Shown here: piece by piece, positions 16,091 through 22,679 of the stretch
Position numbering within the stretch: position 1 is the first letter of the stretch
Layout: each line of letters starts with the position of its first letter
From: Pseudomonadota bacterium
GTDB taxonomy: Bacteria > Pseudomonadota > Gammaproteobacteria > Burkholderiales > Rhodocyclaceae
Length of the DNA stretch: 32,736 nucleotides
Assembly: GCA_018240585.1 (NCBI GenBank)
Contig: JAFEFM010000411.1
Location: 1 to 32,736, forward strand
Direction of reading: 5' to 3'
Made by a program: the position numbers and the translations under genes
Notes under the pieces: generated by a model
The model's input: only the letters and a program-made list of their open reading frames with translations
Told to the model about the DNA's origin: nothing
Databases searched by the model: none

Positions 16091-17371
16091 ATGTTCCCCG
16101 AAGCGCTTCCGGCCAGCCTGCCCGAACCCATGGACCAGCGCCCCCATTTCGTGCGCTCGGTGGCCGAACTGGGTGAATCGCAAGCCATCGTCGCGCATGA
16201 GGACATCTACGCGTCGAACGGCATGAAGCTGCTGGCGCGTGGCTCGAGCGTGGATTGCAGCCACATCGAGCTGCTCAGCCGGCACAAGCTGCGCGCACCG
16301 CTGGACCTTGCCCTGGCGGCCGAGAAGCAGGTCGATCCGACGCAGCTCGCGTTCGACGCGAACAAGCTGCTGTCCGCCGATCCGGTCATGGCGGCGCTGG
16401 CCGAGCGGTCCGGCGATCCGCTGGGTTTCCGCCAGTGCCTGGGGGCGCTGCCGCTGCCGGCGCCGATCATGTTCCGGCTCACGGTCATGCGCGAGATGCG
16501 CAGCGCGCTGTTCGACCATACGCTGCGCATCGCGCTGATCACCTATGCGCTGGCGGTGCGCATGAAGCGGCCGCAGCGGGAACTGAACGATCTGCTGGTG
16601 GCTGCGCTGTGCCACGATCTCGGCGAGATGCACACCGACCCCGATCTGCTGGCGCCAGGGCACCACATCTCGATCGATGAGCGGCGCTTCATCCATGTGC
16701 ATCCGGTGACGGGCTACGTGCTGTTGTGCGACATCCCTTCCGTTTCCAACGCGACCCTGCTGGCGGTGCTGCAGCATCACGAGCGGCTGGATGGCAGCGG
16801 TTACCCCGCCGGCCTGGGTGGCAACAATATCCACCCTCTCGCTCGCATCCTGAGCGTGGCCGAAGCGACGGAAGCACTCGTGCGGCGCGGTGACACCCGG
16901 CGCGTGGATGTGCTGCTGCGCCTCAATCACCAGCGTTTCGACGCCGCAGTGGCAAACACGCTGCGCGAGTTGTTGCTGATCGGCGCTTCGCAGGACGATG
17001 GCGGGAAGGCTGCCGGCGAGGCGCTCGGCCAGCTAGCCCGCTTCGAGCGGCTCTTTGCCGATGCTCCGAAGCTGCTCTCTCGGCTGGATGCGCAGCCGGC
17101 GGGCACGCGCGAACTCGCCTTCGTGCGCGAGCGCATGGCGATGCTGAAGTCGCTGGTGCACAACTCCGGCATGAGCCCGGAGTATCACGACACGCTGGTG
17201 CACATGATCCGCGACGATCCGGAGGTCGCCTCCGAATTCGCTGCGACCATCGACGAGCTGAAATGGCTGATGCGCGATATCGTCAATGAGATCGAGCGTC
17301 GCGCCGCCCGGGCCGATGGCGAAGTCGGTGCAATCATGGCCGACCTCCTCGCGCTGCTGCGCGGCAGCTGA
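16091..17371 (+). CDS. HD-GYP-type domain protein, divergent (putative c-di-GMP phosphodiesterase)
   Basis: This is a 426-residue cytoplasmic protein with no receiver, PAS or membrane segment. The N-terminal 135 residues are of unknown fold. The HD domain follows: H143 (FDHTLRIALI), H175-D176 (LCHDLGEMHTDPDLL), H204 (HVHPVTGYVLL), then the GYP-type motif HHERLDGSGYPAGL (229-242) and ILSVAEATEAL (253-263). HD-GYP enzymes hydrolyse cyclic-di-GMP with a two- or three-iron centre. Here the last ligand motif, normally DxxDA-like, reads E-A-T-E, so an aspartate is replaced by glutamate, and HDIGK is HDLGE. Catalysis is therefore plausible but not certain. A helical C-terminal tail (about 290-426) probably mediates dimerisation. 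The gene stands alone, convergent with the GlrR operon. Confidence 0.82.
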   Translation: MFPEALPASLPEPMDQRPHFVRSVAELGESQAIVAHEDIYASNGMKLLARGSSVDCSHIELLSRHKLRAPLDLALAAEKQVDPTQLAFDANKLLSADPVMAALAERSGDPLGFRQCLGALPLPAPIMFRLTVMREMRSALFDHTLRIALITYALAVRMKRPQRELNDLLVAALCHDLGEMHTDPDLLAPGHHISIDERRFIHVHPVTGYVLLCDIPSVSNATLLAVLQHHERLDGSGYPAGLGGNNIHPLARILSVAEATEALVRRGDTRRVDVLLRLNHQRFDAAVANTLRELLLIGASQDDGGKAAGEALGQLARFERLFADAPKLLSRLDAQPAGTRELAFVRERMAMLKSLVHNSGMSPEYHDTLVHMIRDDPEVASEFAATIDELKWLMRDIVNEIERRAARADGEVGAIMADLLALLRGS

Positions 17372-17402
17372 GCCCCGCCCGCGAGGGCGAGGCAGGTCGG
17401 CC

Positions 17403-17438
17403 GACGGTGGGACTTCCTTAGACGGTGGGACGTGCTTA
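17403..17438. repeat. Imperfect tandem 18-bp duplication across a stop codon
   Basis: GACGGTGGGACTTCCTTA (17403-17420) is followed directly by GACGGTGGGACGTGCTTA (17421-17438), identical at 16 of 18 positions. On the minus strand the second unit ends with the TAA stop of the small exported protein at 17436, so one repeat boundary coincides with the gene end. Probably a local slippage duplication. Confidence 0.7.
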
Positions 17439-17630
17439 TCTGGACGCGCGAGGCCGGTTTTCGGTCGTGTTGGCGGGCGTGTCCGCCGGCCTGTCGTTGC
17501 GGTTGTCGGCTTGCGCGACGCTGCGCGCGGCATAGGCCTCGGCGAGGCTGGCGGCGCGCGCCGGTGCGCAGATGGAGAACGCGATGGCAGTGGTGCTCAA
17601 TACGGCGGCAACGGTCTGGCGTGTGATCAT
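17436..17630 (-). CDS. Small exported protein, 64 aa, last gene of the GlrK/GlrR-type operon
   Basis: I recognise no family. The first 26 residues form a clear Sec signal peptide: basic start (MITR), hydrophobic core (VAAVLSTTAIAFSI) and an ARA-A cleavage site. The mature part would be only about 38 residues, hydrophilic, with a short helix (SLAEAYAARSVAQA) and a tail rich in asparagine, arginine and proline. The gene is convincing because a strong AAGGAG ribosome site lies six bases before the ATG and because it begins 12 bases after the stop of the sigma54 response regulator on the same strand. It may be a periplasmic peptide, perhaps a signal or modulator for the sensor kinase encoded upstream; that is inference from position alone. 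The stop sits in a tandem repeat. Confidence 0.65.
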   Translation of the reverse strand: MITRQTVAAVLSTTAIAFSICAPARAASLAEAYAARSVAQADNRNDRPADTPANTTENRPRASR

Positions 17631-17642
17631 GTGTGCTCCTTC

Positions 17643-19061
17643 TCAGGTCTGTCGTTGTTGTCGTTCTGGCGCGGGCTCGGTCGTGTCGCTGCGGAACAGG
17701 CCGGGCTCCAGGCCATGGCGCTGCAACAGGCGGTAGAACTCGGTGCGGTTGCGCTCCGCCAGCCGTGCAGCGTCGCTAACGTTACCTGCGGTGAGTTTCA
17801 GGAGCTGTATCAGGTAGTTTCGTTCGAAGCGTTGCTTGGCCTCCGCATAGCTGAGGGCTTCCAGCGGCGGCACGCGCAGCGCGCGCTCGACCAGGGCGCG
17901 CGGGATCAGCGGCGTGGTGGCGAGCGCGCAGGCCTGCTCCACCACGTTGTGCAATTGGCGCACGTTACCCGGCCAGGCCGCGGTGGTGAGTGCCGCCAGC
18001 GCGTCCGGCGCGAAGCCGCGCACCTTCCTGCCGTACTTTTGTGCCAGCGCGGCGAGGAAGTGTTCGGCGAGCAGCGGGATGTCCTCGCGCCGTTCGGCCA
18101 GCGTGGGCAGCGTCAGCGTGACGACGTTGATGCGGTAGTACAGGTCGTCGCGGAATTCGCCGCTGGCAAGCAGCGCCTCCAGGTCGCGATGCGTGGCGGA
18201 GATGATGCGCACATCGATCGCTTCGGCGCGAGTGGCGCCCAGCGGGCGCACGGTCCGCTCCTGCAGCACGCGCAGCAGCTTCACCTGCAGCGCAAGCGGC
18301 ATGTCGCCGATTTCGTCGAGGAAGAGCGTCCCGCCGTGCGCAGCCTGGAAAAGGCCGCTGTGGTGGCCGGTGGCGCCGGTGAAGGCGCCGCGGGCGTGGC
18401 CGAAAAGCTCGGACTCGAGCAGCGCCTCGGGAATCGCGCCGCAGTTGATGGCGACGAAGGCCGCCGGAGATCTCGGGCTGGCGTCATGGATCGCGCGCGC
18501 CAGCATTTCCTTGCCGGTGCCGCTGTCGCCGCGGATCAGGACACTGGCGTCGGACGCCGCGACGAGGCCGGCTTCGTCCAGCAGGGCGTGCATCAGCGAG
18601 CTGCGGCTGATGATGCCGCCGGCGCCGGCACTTGGCACGCGCGGGATCGGCGAATCACGCAGCGCGTCGTGGATGCGCTCGAGCAGTTCTTGGCTGTCGA
18701 ACGGTTTGGTGAGATAGCCGGCGACGCCGCGTGACGTCGCTTCCACTGCGTCCGGTATCGTGCCGTGCGCAGTCAGCAGGATGACGGGCAGGGTGGGAAA
18801 TTGGGCGTTGATGTCGCCGAACAGCGCGAGGCCGTCGCGACCGGGCAGGCGCACGTCGCTCAGCACCAGGTCGAAGCGCTCGGCCGCCAGGTGTGCGAGG
18901 GCGGATTCGGCGCGTTCGCAGGTCGTCACCCGATAGCCGTTGGCGCGCAGGCGCATCTCGAGCAGGCGCAGCAGGTCGGCGTCGTCGTCGACGACCAGCA
19001 GACGGGGGGCGTGGCTGGGCGATGGCTGGCAAGCTTGGGGTCGAGGGCAGGGGCGGGTCAT
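17643..19061 (-). CDS. glrR: GlrR/QseF-like sigma54-dependent response regulator (NtrC family)
   Basis: This enhancer-binding protein activates RNA polymerase with sigma54. Domains in order: receiver (about 20-135, D25-D26-D27, phospho-acceptor D69 in VLSDVRLPGRDG), AAA+ domain (about 155-385) with Walker A GDSGTGKE, the sigma54-contacting GAFTGA loop and Walker B GGTLFLDEIGDM, and a Fis-type helix-turn-helix (LTAGNVSDAARLAERNRTEFYRLLQRHGL). The start is the ATG at 19059-19061, whose ATGA overlaps the stop of the lipoprotein gene; it gives 472 residues. Longer frames upstream have no receiver homology. The kinase-lipoprotein-regulator order is that of glrK-qseG-glrR in enterobacteria, which controls glmY and rpoE there. 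Here the likely target is the bactofilin promoter described at 21310-21358. Confidence 0.88.
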   Translation of the reverse strand: MTRPCPRPQACQPSPSHAPRLLVVDDDADLLRLLEMRLRANGYRVTTCERAESALAHLAAERFDLVLSDVRLPGRDGLALFGDINAQFPTLPVILLTAHGTIPDAVEATSRGVAGYLTKPFDSQELLERIHDALRDSPIPRVPSAGAGGIISRSSLMHALLDEAGLVAASDASVLIRGDSGTGKEMLARAIHDASPRSPAAFVAINCGAIPEALLESELFGHARGAFTGATGHHSGLFQAAHGGTLFLDEIGDMPLALQVKLLRVLQERTVRPLGATRAEAIDVRIISATHRDLEALLASGEFRDDLYYRINVVTLTLPTLAERREDIPLLAEHFLAALAQKYGRKVRGFAPDALAALTTAAWPGNVRQLHNVVEQACALATTPLIPRALVERALRVPPLEALSYAEAKQRFERNYLIQLLKLTAGNVSDAARLAERNRTEFYRLLQRHGLEPGLFRSDTTEPAPERQQRQT

Positions 19062-19657
19062 CGTCTGGGGCGCTCGTCGGCAGGGGGCAGGGGGCGGGGC
19101 GGGATGGCGAGGTCGCGCTCGATCTCGGCGAGCGCGTCGAGCTTGCGCTGTAGCGTATCCGCGCGCGCACGGGCTTCCTCGAGCTGTCGTGTTGAAAGTT
19201 CGAGCTGGGCGCCGTTGCGCTCGGCCTGCTGGGTGAGCCGATCGTTCAGCGCCTCCAGCCGCAGGCGCTCGTTCACCTGGTCGAGCAGCAGCCGGGCGAG
19301 ATCGTGCATCGACTGAGCGTCCGCATCCTGCGCGACGAGCACGGATTCGAGCAGCGTCCGGGCGCGCGCCAGGTTGAGGGCGCGCGGTTGCAGGGCGAGC
19401 AGTGCAAGGCGCATCTTTGTCTCGGCGCCGCCATCGGCGCCAAGCTGCCGGCGTTCGCGTGCAAGGTCGGCGGCATTGAGTGCCGGCAGGCTGCGATGGA
19501 AGGCGAGCAGGCGGGCGGTGCTCACACCTTCGCTGGCGGGAGCGACGACGGGGCCATGCGGGACGGTGCCGCAGCCGGCGACGAGCACCAGCATGGCGAT
19601 GGCGCACATCGTGCGGCGTCGTCGTGCGGTCGGGGGGCTGCATCGATCAGTGTGCAT
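19058..19657 (-). CDS. qseG: QseG-like outer-membrane lipoprotein with coiled-coil end
   Basis: This is a predicted lipoprotein of about 199 residues lying between the kinase and regulator genes, the position of QseG in enterobacteria. The chosen ATG (19655-19657) lies within the end of the kinase gene (11-base overlap). It gives a basic N-region (TARRRR), a hydrophobic core and the lipobox LVAGC. The mature part is mostly alpha-helical. A heptad-rich segment at about 125-180 (LNDRLTQQAERNGAQLELSTRQLEEARARADTL in outline) reads as a coiled coil, followed by a proline-rich tail. QseG homologs are known to contact the kinase periplasmic domain, so it may tune GlrK. Sequence similarity to QseG is inferred from layout; start choice is moderately certain. 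Confidence 0.7.
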   Translation of the reverse strand: MHTDRCSPPTARRRRTMCAIAMLVLVAGCGTVPHGPVVAPASEGVSTARLLAFHRSLPALNAADLARERRQLGADGGAETKMRLALLALQPRALNLARARTLLESVLVAQDADAQSMHDLARLLLDQVNERLRLEALNDRLTQQAERNGAQLELSTRQLEEARARADTLQRKLDALAEIERDLAIPPRPLPPADERPRR

Positions 19658-21065
19658 CGGGCAGCTCGAGCCGGAAATGTGCGCCGCGCGATGCCGGCAA
19701 TGCGGCGATACGACCGCCATGGGCGGCCACCGCCTCGCGCGCGATGGCCAGCCCGAGGCCGCTGCCCTTCGTCGGGCGCGCCGTGGCGACGCTGCCGCGA
19801 TAGAAGGGCGCGAAGACTTGTTCCAGCTCCTGCGCCGGGATGCCGGGGCCCTCGTCCATGCAGTCGATCAGGATGCCGGCGTGGTCGCGGCGCAGGCTCA
19901 GCCGCACCGTGGAGTCTGCCGGCGCATACGCGATCGCGTTGACGAGGACGTTGGACAGCGCCGCTTCCAGCTTCGGCGCATCTGCACGGATCTCGCCAGC
20001 GTCGCCGTCGATCTCGATGCGGACGCCCTTTGCCTGCGCCGTCAGGCGCTGCGCATCGGCGATCCGCGCCGCCAGCCGGCCGACGTCCACCGGCGCGCGC
20101 ACCAGGTGCGCAGCGTCGAACTGCAACGCGTGGAAATCGAGCAATTGCTCGATGCGGAGCTGCAGCAGATGTGCGTTCTGCTCGACGATGGCGGCCACCT
20201 CGCCTTGCTCGCCCGCCAGCGGGCCGAGCGTGCCGTCCCGCAACAGCGCAATACCTTCGCGCAGCGAGGCCAGCGGTGTCTTCAGTTCGTGAGAGACGTG
20301 GCGAAGCACGCGGTTGCGCTCGGACTCCAGTTCGGCGAGGCGCAGGCGCAGCCAGTCGAGGCGTTTGCCGAGCTGGCGCAGGTCGGACGGACCGCCGACG
20401 GGCACCGGCTCGTCGAGGCGACTGTCGCCGAGGCGCACGACAGCCTGCTCCAGCCTGCGCAGCGGACGCAGCGTCCACCAGGCGGCCAGCAGCGCGAGCG
20501 ACAGCGCGGCGACGAAGGCGGCGGCGAGCTGGAGTGCGAGCCGCTCGCGGCTGCGATCCAGTGTGTCGAACAGCGCGGCACTGCTGTCGGTGAGAGCGAC
20601 GCGCACGCGCATCGAGAAGCCCTCGTTGAGGGCCGTGAGGTGGGCGAGCTGGCGCGGCAGCTCCGTGGCAGGTGCGGCCTCATCACTTGCCGTCGCCTGT
20701 TCGAGACCGTTGCGTACATCGCGTGCCACGCGGCGCCAGTCGGCTGCAGAGTCGGCCAGATCGGGGATGGCACCCTCCAGCACCGCAAGGGCTCCGAGCG
20801 CTTCGCCGTGTGCGGCGTCAAAGCTCGCGAGCAGGGCCGGCGCGTGCAGGATGCGGTACTGGCGCGCGCTGCGCTCGAGGTCCACCGTACGCTCGCCAAG
20901 GCCTCGCAGCGCGCTCGTCAGGCCGAGCGCCACACGCCCGCCATCGCGGCTCATGCGCGAGAAGCGCTCGAGGCTCAACCATCCCCCTGCCGCCGCCGCC
21001 CCCAGGATGCCGGCAATCAGCATGAAACTCGCCAGCAGGGTAAGGCGGAAGGAGGGGTGAGGCAT
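19647..21065 (-). CDS. glrK: GlrK/QseE-like sensor histidine kinase
   Basis: This inner-membrane kinase is the predicted partner of the downstream sigma54 regulator. Membrane helices lie at about 8-30 and 177-198, enclosing a helical periplasmic domain of about 145 residues. A HAMP-like linker (TLRPLRRLEQAVVRLGDSRLDEPV) follows. The H-box RHVSHELKTPLASLREG carries H259. The catalytic domain shows the N-box (LSNVLVNAIAYAPADS), G1 (DEGPGIP) and G2 (GSGLGLAIAREAVAAHGG). I chose the ATG at 21063-21065 (472 residues) because it directly precedes the first membrane helix; a longer frame to 21143 adds an atypical tail. The ribosome site is weak. It heads the four-gene operon running to 17436. The signal sensed is unknown; in enterobacteria the system responds to envelope stress. 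Confidence 0.87.
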   Translation of the reverse strand: MPHPSFRLTLLASFMLIAGILGAAAAGGWLSLERFSRMSRDGGRVALGLTSALRGLGERTVDLERSARQYRILHAPALLASFDAAHGEALGALAVLEGAIPDLADSAADWRRVARDVRNGLEQATASDEAAPATELPRQLAHLTALNEGFSMRVRVALTDSSAALFDTLDRSRERLALQLAAAFVAALSLALLAAWWTLRPLRRLEQAVVRLGDSRLDEPVPVGGPSDLRQLGKRLDWLRLRLAELESERNRVLRHVSHELKTPLASLREGIALLRDGTLGPLAGEQGEVAAIVEQNAHLLQLRIEQLLDFHALQFDAAHLVRAPVDVGRLAARIADAQRLTAQAKGVRIEIDGDAGEIRADAPKLEAALSNVLVNAIAYAPADSTVRLSLRRDHAGILIDCMDEGPGIPAQELEQVFAPFYRGSVATARPTKGSGLGLAIAREAVAAHGGRIAALPASRGAHFRLELPDAH

Positions 21066-21147
21066 TGCGGCGACAGTTGGAATTCGATTTGCGGAAATGA
21101 AGTTTAGGGGCCGGCGCGGCTGCGCGGGGCAAGGCAAGTGCAAGCTG

Positions 21148-21158
21148 ATGTGTCACAT
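21148..21158. repeat. Inverted repeat ATGTG-T-CACAT
   Basis: This is an 11-base perfect inverted repeat in the gap between glrK and the bactofilin gene, located upstream of the two GlrR-type sites. It could be an operator for an unknown regulator; nothing more can be said. Confidence 0.3.
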
Positions 21159-21170
21159 GGCAGGGGCCTC

Positions 21171-21188
21171 CGTCGTGCCGCGGCGACA
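21171..21188. promoter_or_regulatory. Degenerate GlrR-type site CGTC-N10-GACA
   Basis: CGTC (21171-21174) and GACA (21185-21188) are separated by ten bases. Enterobacterial GlrR binds TGTC-N10-GACA, so this matches 7 of 8 fixed positions. It lies 67 bp upstream of a perfect copy, both in the range expected for sigma54 enhancer sites of the bactofilin promoter. Confidence 0.45.
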
Positions 21189-21237
21189 TGCATTTTCCCT
21201 TTCGCATCAGGGAGTTGCCGATCTTGCCTGGGCGTGG

Positions 21238-21255
21238 TGTCGGGCCGAGGCGACA
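21238..21255. promoter_or_regulatory. Perfect GlrR-type site TGTC-N10-GACA
   Basis: TGTC (21238-21241) and GACA (21252-21255) with exactly ten bases between match the published enterobacterial GlrR recognition motif at all eight fixed positions. The site is about 115-130 bases upstream of the predicted transcription start of the bactofilin gene and about 175 bases from the glrK start, so it could serve either gene. Confidence 0.55.
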
Positions 21256-21309
21256 GGTCGCGGCTTGATGATGGCATGGGCGGGTGGTGCGCGTCCCCCT
21301 TGTGCCGTT

Positions 21310-21322
21310 CAAGTTATTGATA
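21310..21322 (-). promoter_or_regulatory. IHF-binding site (WATCAANNNNTTR match)
   Basis: On the minus strand the 13 bases read TATCAATAACTTG, matching every fixed position of the IHF consensus. The site lies between the GlrR-type sites and the sigma54 promoter, around -47 to -59 from the predicted start, where IHF bends DNA in many sigma54 promoters. Confidence 0.5.
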
Positions 21323-21329
21323 TCAATAA
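21314..21329. repeat. 16-bp perfect AT-rich palindrome plus a GATATCAA direct repeat
   Basis: TTATTGATATCAATAA (21314-21329) is a perfect palindrome. Its GATATCAA core (21319-21326) is repeated at 21331-21338, twelve bases further on, roughly one helical turn. This is the most AT-rich spot in the gap and overlaps the IHF match. It may be a separate repressor operator upstream of the bactofilin gene. Confidence 0.45.
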
Positions 21330-21342
21330 GGATATCAAATAG

Positions 21343-21358
21343 TGGCGCGCAGCTTGCT
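21343..21358 (+). promoter_or_regulatory. Sigma54 (-24/-12) promoter of the bactofilin gene
   Basis: TGGCGC-GCAGC-TTGCT agrees with the sigma54 consensus TGGCAC-N5-TTGCW at all but one position, with the invariant GG (21344-21345) and GC (21356-21357) at correct spacing. Transcription should begin near 21369, about 44 bases before the ATG at 21413. A sigma54 activator gene lies next door, with an IHF site and GlrR-type sites upstream. Confidence 0.65.
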
Positions 21359-21412
21359 TTCTGCTGGCGCCGGGTCGCGTCGGACGACCCGGTCCATGCT
21401 CAAGGAGAAACC

Positions 21413-22021
21413 ATGTTCAACAAGCCCACCCTGTTCCCGAAGAATGGCGACACCCAGGCCGATCGCGGGTTGCGACCCGGGCAGAGCGGCAGCAGCCCGA
21501 CCGGCGGCTCCACCTTGTCCTCCGTCCCGGCCAGCGCCGTCAGCGCGGTGCGGGACACTCCGCCCTCCGACGCGGCGGCCAGCACCGCTTCGCCGTCGGC
21601 GCCGTCGGTCGCCGAGCCCGCGCAGGCTGCCGGCAGCAGCCTGATCGTCGGCCCTGACGTGAAGCTGAAGGGTGCCGAGATCCTGGACTGCGACACGCTG
21701 GTGGTGGAGGGCCGCGTCGAGGCGACGATGGACAGCCGCGTGATCCGCATCGCCCAGAACGGCTCGTATTCGGGCACGGTGGGCATCGATGTGGCCGAGA
21801 TCCACGGCGTCTTCGATGGCGAGCTGACGGCCCGCAAGCAACTGATCATCCATGCCACCGGCCGTGTCAGCGGCAAGATCCGCTACGGCAAGATCCTGAT
21901 CGAGGAGGGCGGCGAGCTCTCGGGCGACGTCAAGTCGCTGGCGGCCGCGAGCAAGGAGGGCAGCCGTACCGGAGACAGATTCACCGTCGAGGCCAAGCCG
22001 CTGGCAGCCGTGGCCGGCTGA
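21413..22021 (+). CDS. Bactofilin (polymer-forming cytoskeletal protein, DUF583)
   Basis: Bactofilins polymerise without nucleotide into membrane-associated filaments that place cell-wall enzymes, stalks or other envelope structures. The ATG at 21413 has a strong AAGGAG ribosome site six bases upstream and gives 202 residues. Residues 1-75 are a disordered tail rich in serine, proline and alanine that begins MFNKPTLFPK. The right-handed beta-helix domain (about 76-185) shows the repeating GxxxxGxxxxxxxLxVxGxVxG pattern, for example LDCDTLVVEGRVEAT, IHGVFDGELTA and TGRVSGKIRYGKILIEEGGELSG. A short basic and acidic tail follows. A sigma54 promoter lies upstream. The stop is only five bases from the stop of a convergent lytic transglycosylase, a wall enzyme that may share its job. 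Confidence 0.92.
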   Translation: MFNKPTLFPKNGDTQADRGLRPGQSGSSPTGGSTLSSVPASAVSAVRDTPPSDAAASTASPSAPSVAEPAQAAGSSLIVGPDVKLKGAEILDCDTLVVEGRVEATMDSRVIRIAQNGSYSGTVGIDVAEIHGVFDGELTARKQLIIHATGRVSGKIRYGKILIEEGGELSGDVKSLAAASKEGSRTGDRFTVEAKPLAAVAG

Positions 22022-22026
22022 GTCCG

Positions 22027-22677
22027 TCAGTTGCGCGCGCTGCTCGTCAGCGCGCCGGCTGCGAGTTGCTCCGGTCGCCAACTCCAGCTTCGCTCCCAGG
22101 CAGCGCGCACGGTGTTCGGATATTCGGGGCGACCCAGGCTACCGTTGTAACGGCCGAGTGCGCGGAAGAGGTCGCCTTTCTCAATGTCGAGATAGTGGCG
22201 CAGGATGGTGCAGCCGTAGCGCAGGTTGGTGCGCAGGTGGAACAGGTTGTCGTCCGGGCGCTCCATCACCTTCAGCCAGAACGGCATCACCTGCATGAAT
22301 CCGCGCGCGCCGGCCTGCGAGATGGCGTACTTGCGGAAGTTGCTCTCGACCTGGATCAGGCCCAGCACGAGCTGCGGATCCAGTCCGGCACGGGTCGCCT
22401 CGTAGTGGATAGAGGTGAGCAGCTCGGTGCGGTAGGCCGGGTCGGGAATGCGCCGCTCCAGGCGGCGCGACATCTCGGTCAGCCAGCGGGAGCGTTCGCC
22501 CGCGTCGGCAATCGGCAGCGTGGGCGCTGCCGCATCGCTGACTGCCTGGTGCAGCGCGGCACGCACGCTCGCCGCCAGCGGCTCGTACTGCTGCGCGCCA
22601 GCCCGCGCGACGCCGCTTGCCGTCGCGAGGAGGATCGCGCTGGCGAGGGCGGCGATGGCGGGTGCGAGGCGCGGCAT
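22027..22677 (-). CDS. Exported lytic transglycosylase (SLT domain)
   Basis: This is a 216-residue periplasmic or outer-membrane-facing muramidase that cleaves peptidoglycan to anhydromuropeptides. A signal peptide covers residues 1-26 (hydrophobic core AIAALASAILLATA, cleavage ARA-GA). No lipobox cysteine is visible. The SLT domain (about 90-205) has the catalytic glutamate E111 in QVESNFRKYAIS, the GARGFMQVMPFW motif and LRYGCTILRHYLD and ALGRYNGSLG segments. The gene starts two bases after the proS stop, so it is transcribed with proS, an unusual partnership of wall enzyme and tRNA synthetase that is commonly seen in betaproteobacteria as far as I recall. It is convergent with the bactofilin gene. 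Confidence 0.9.
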   Translation of the reverse strand: MPRLAPAIAALASAILLATASGVARAGAQQYEPLAASVRAALHQAVSDAAAPTLPIADAGERSRWLTEMSRRLERRIPDPAYRTELLTSIHYEATRAGLDPQLVLGLIQVESNFRKYAISQAGARGFMQVMPFWLKVMERPDDNLFHLRTNLRYGCTILRHYLDIEKGDLFRALGRYNGSLGRPEYPNTVRAAWERSWSWRPEQLAAGALTSSARN

Positions 22678-22679
22678 GC

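Noticed and set aside
21314..21329. FNR box in the bactofilin upstream palindrome
   Set aside because: TTGAT and ATCAA abut without the required four-base spacer, so the IHF or other-operator reading is preferred.
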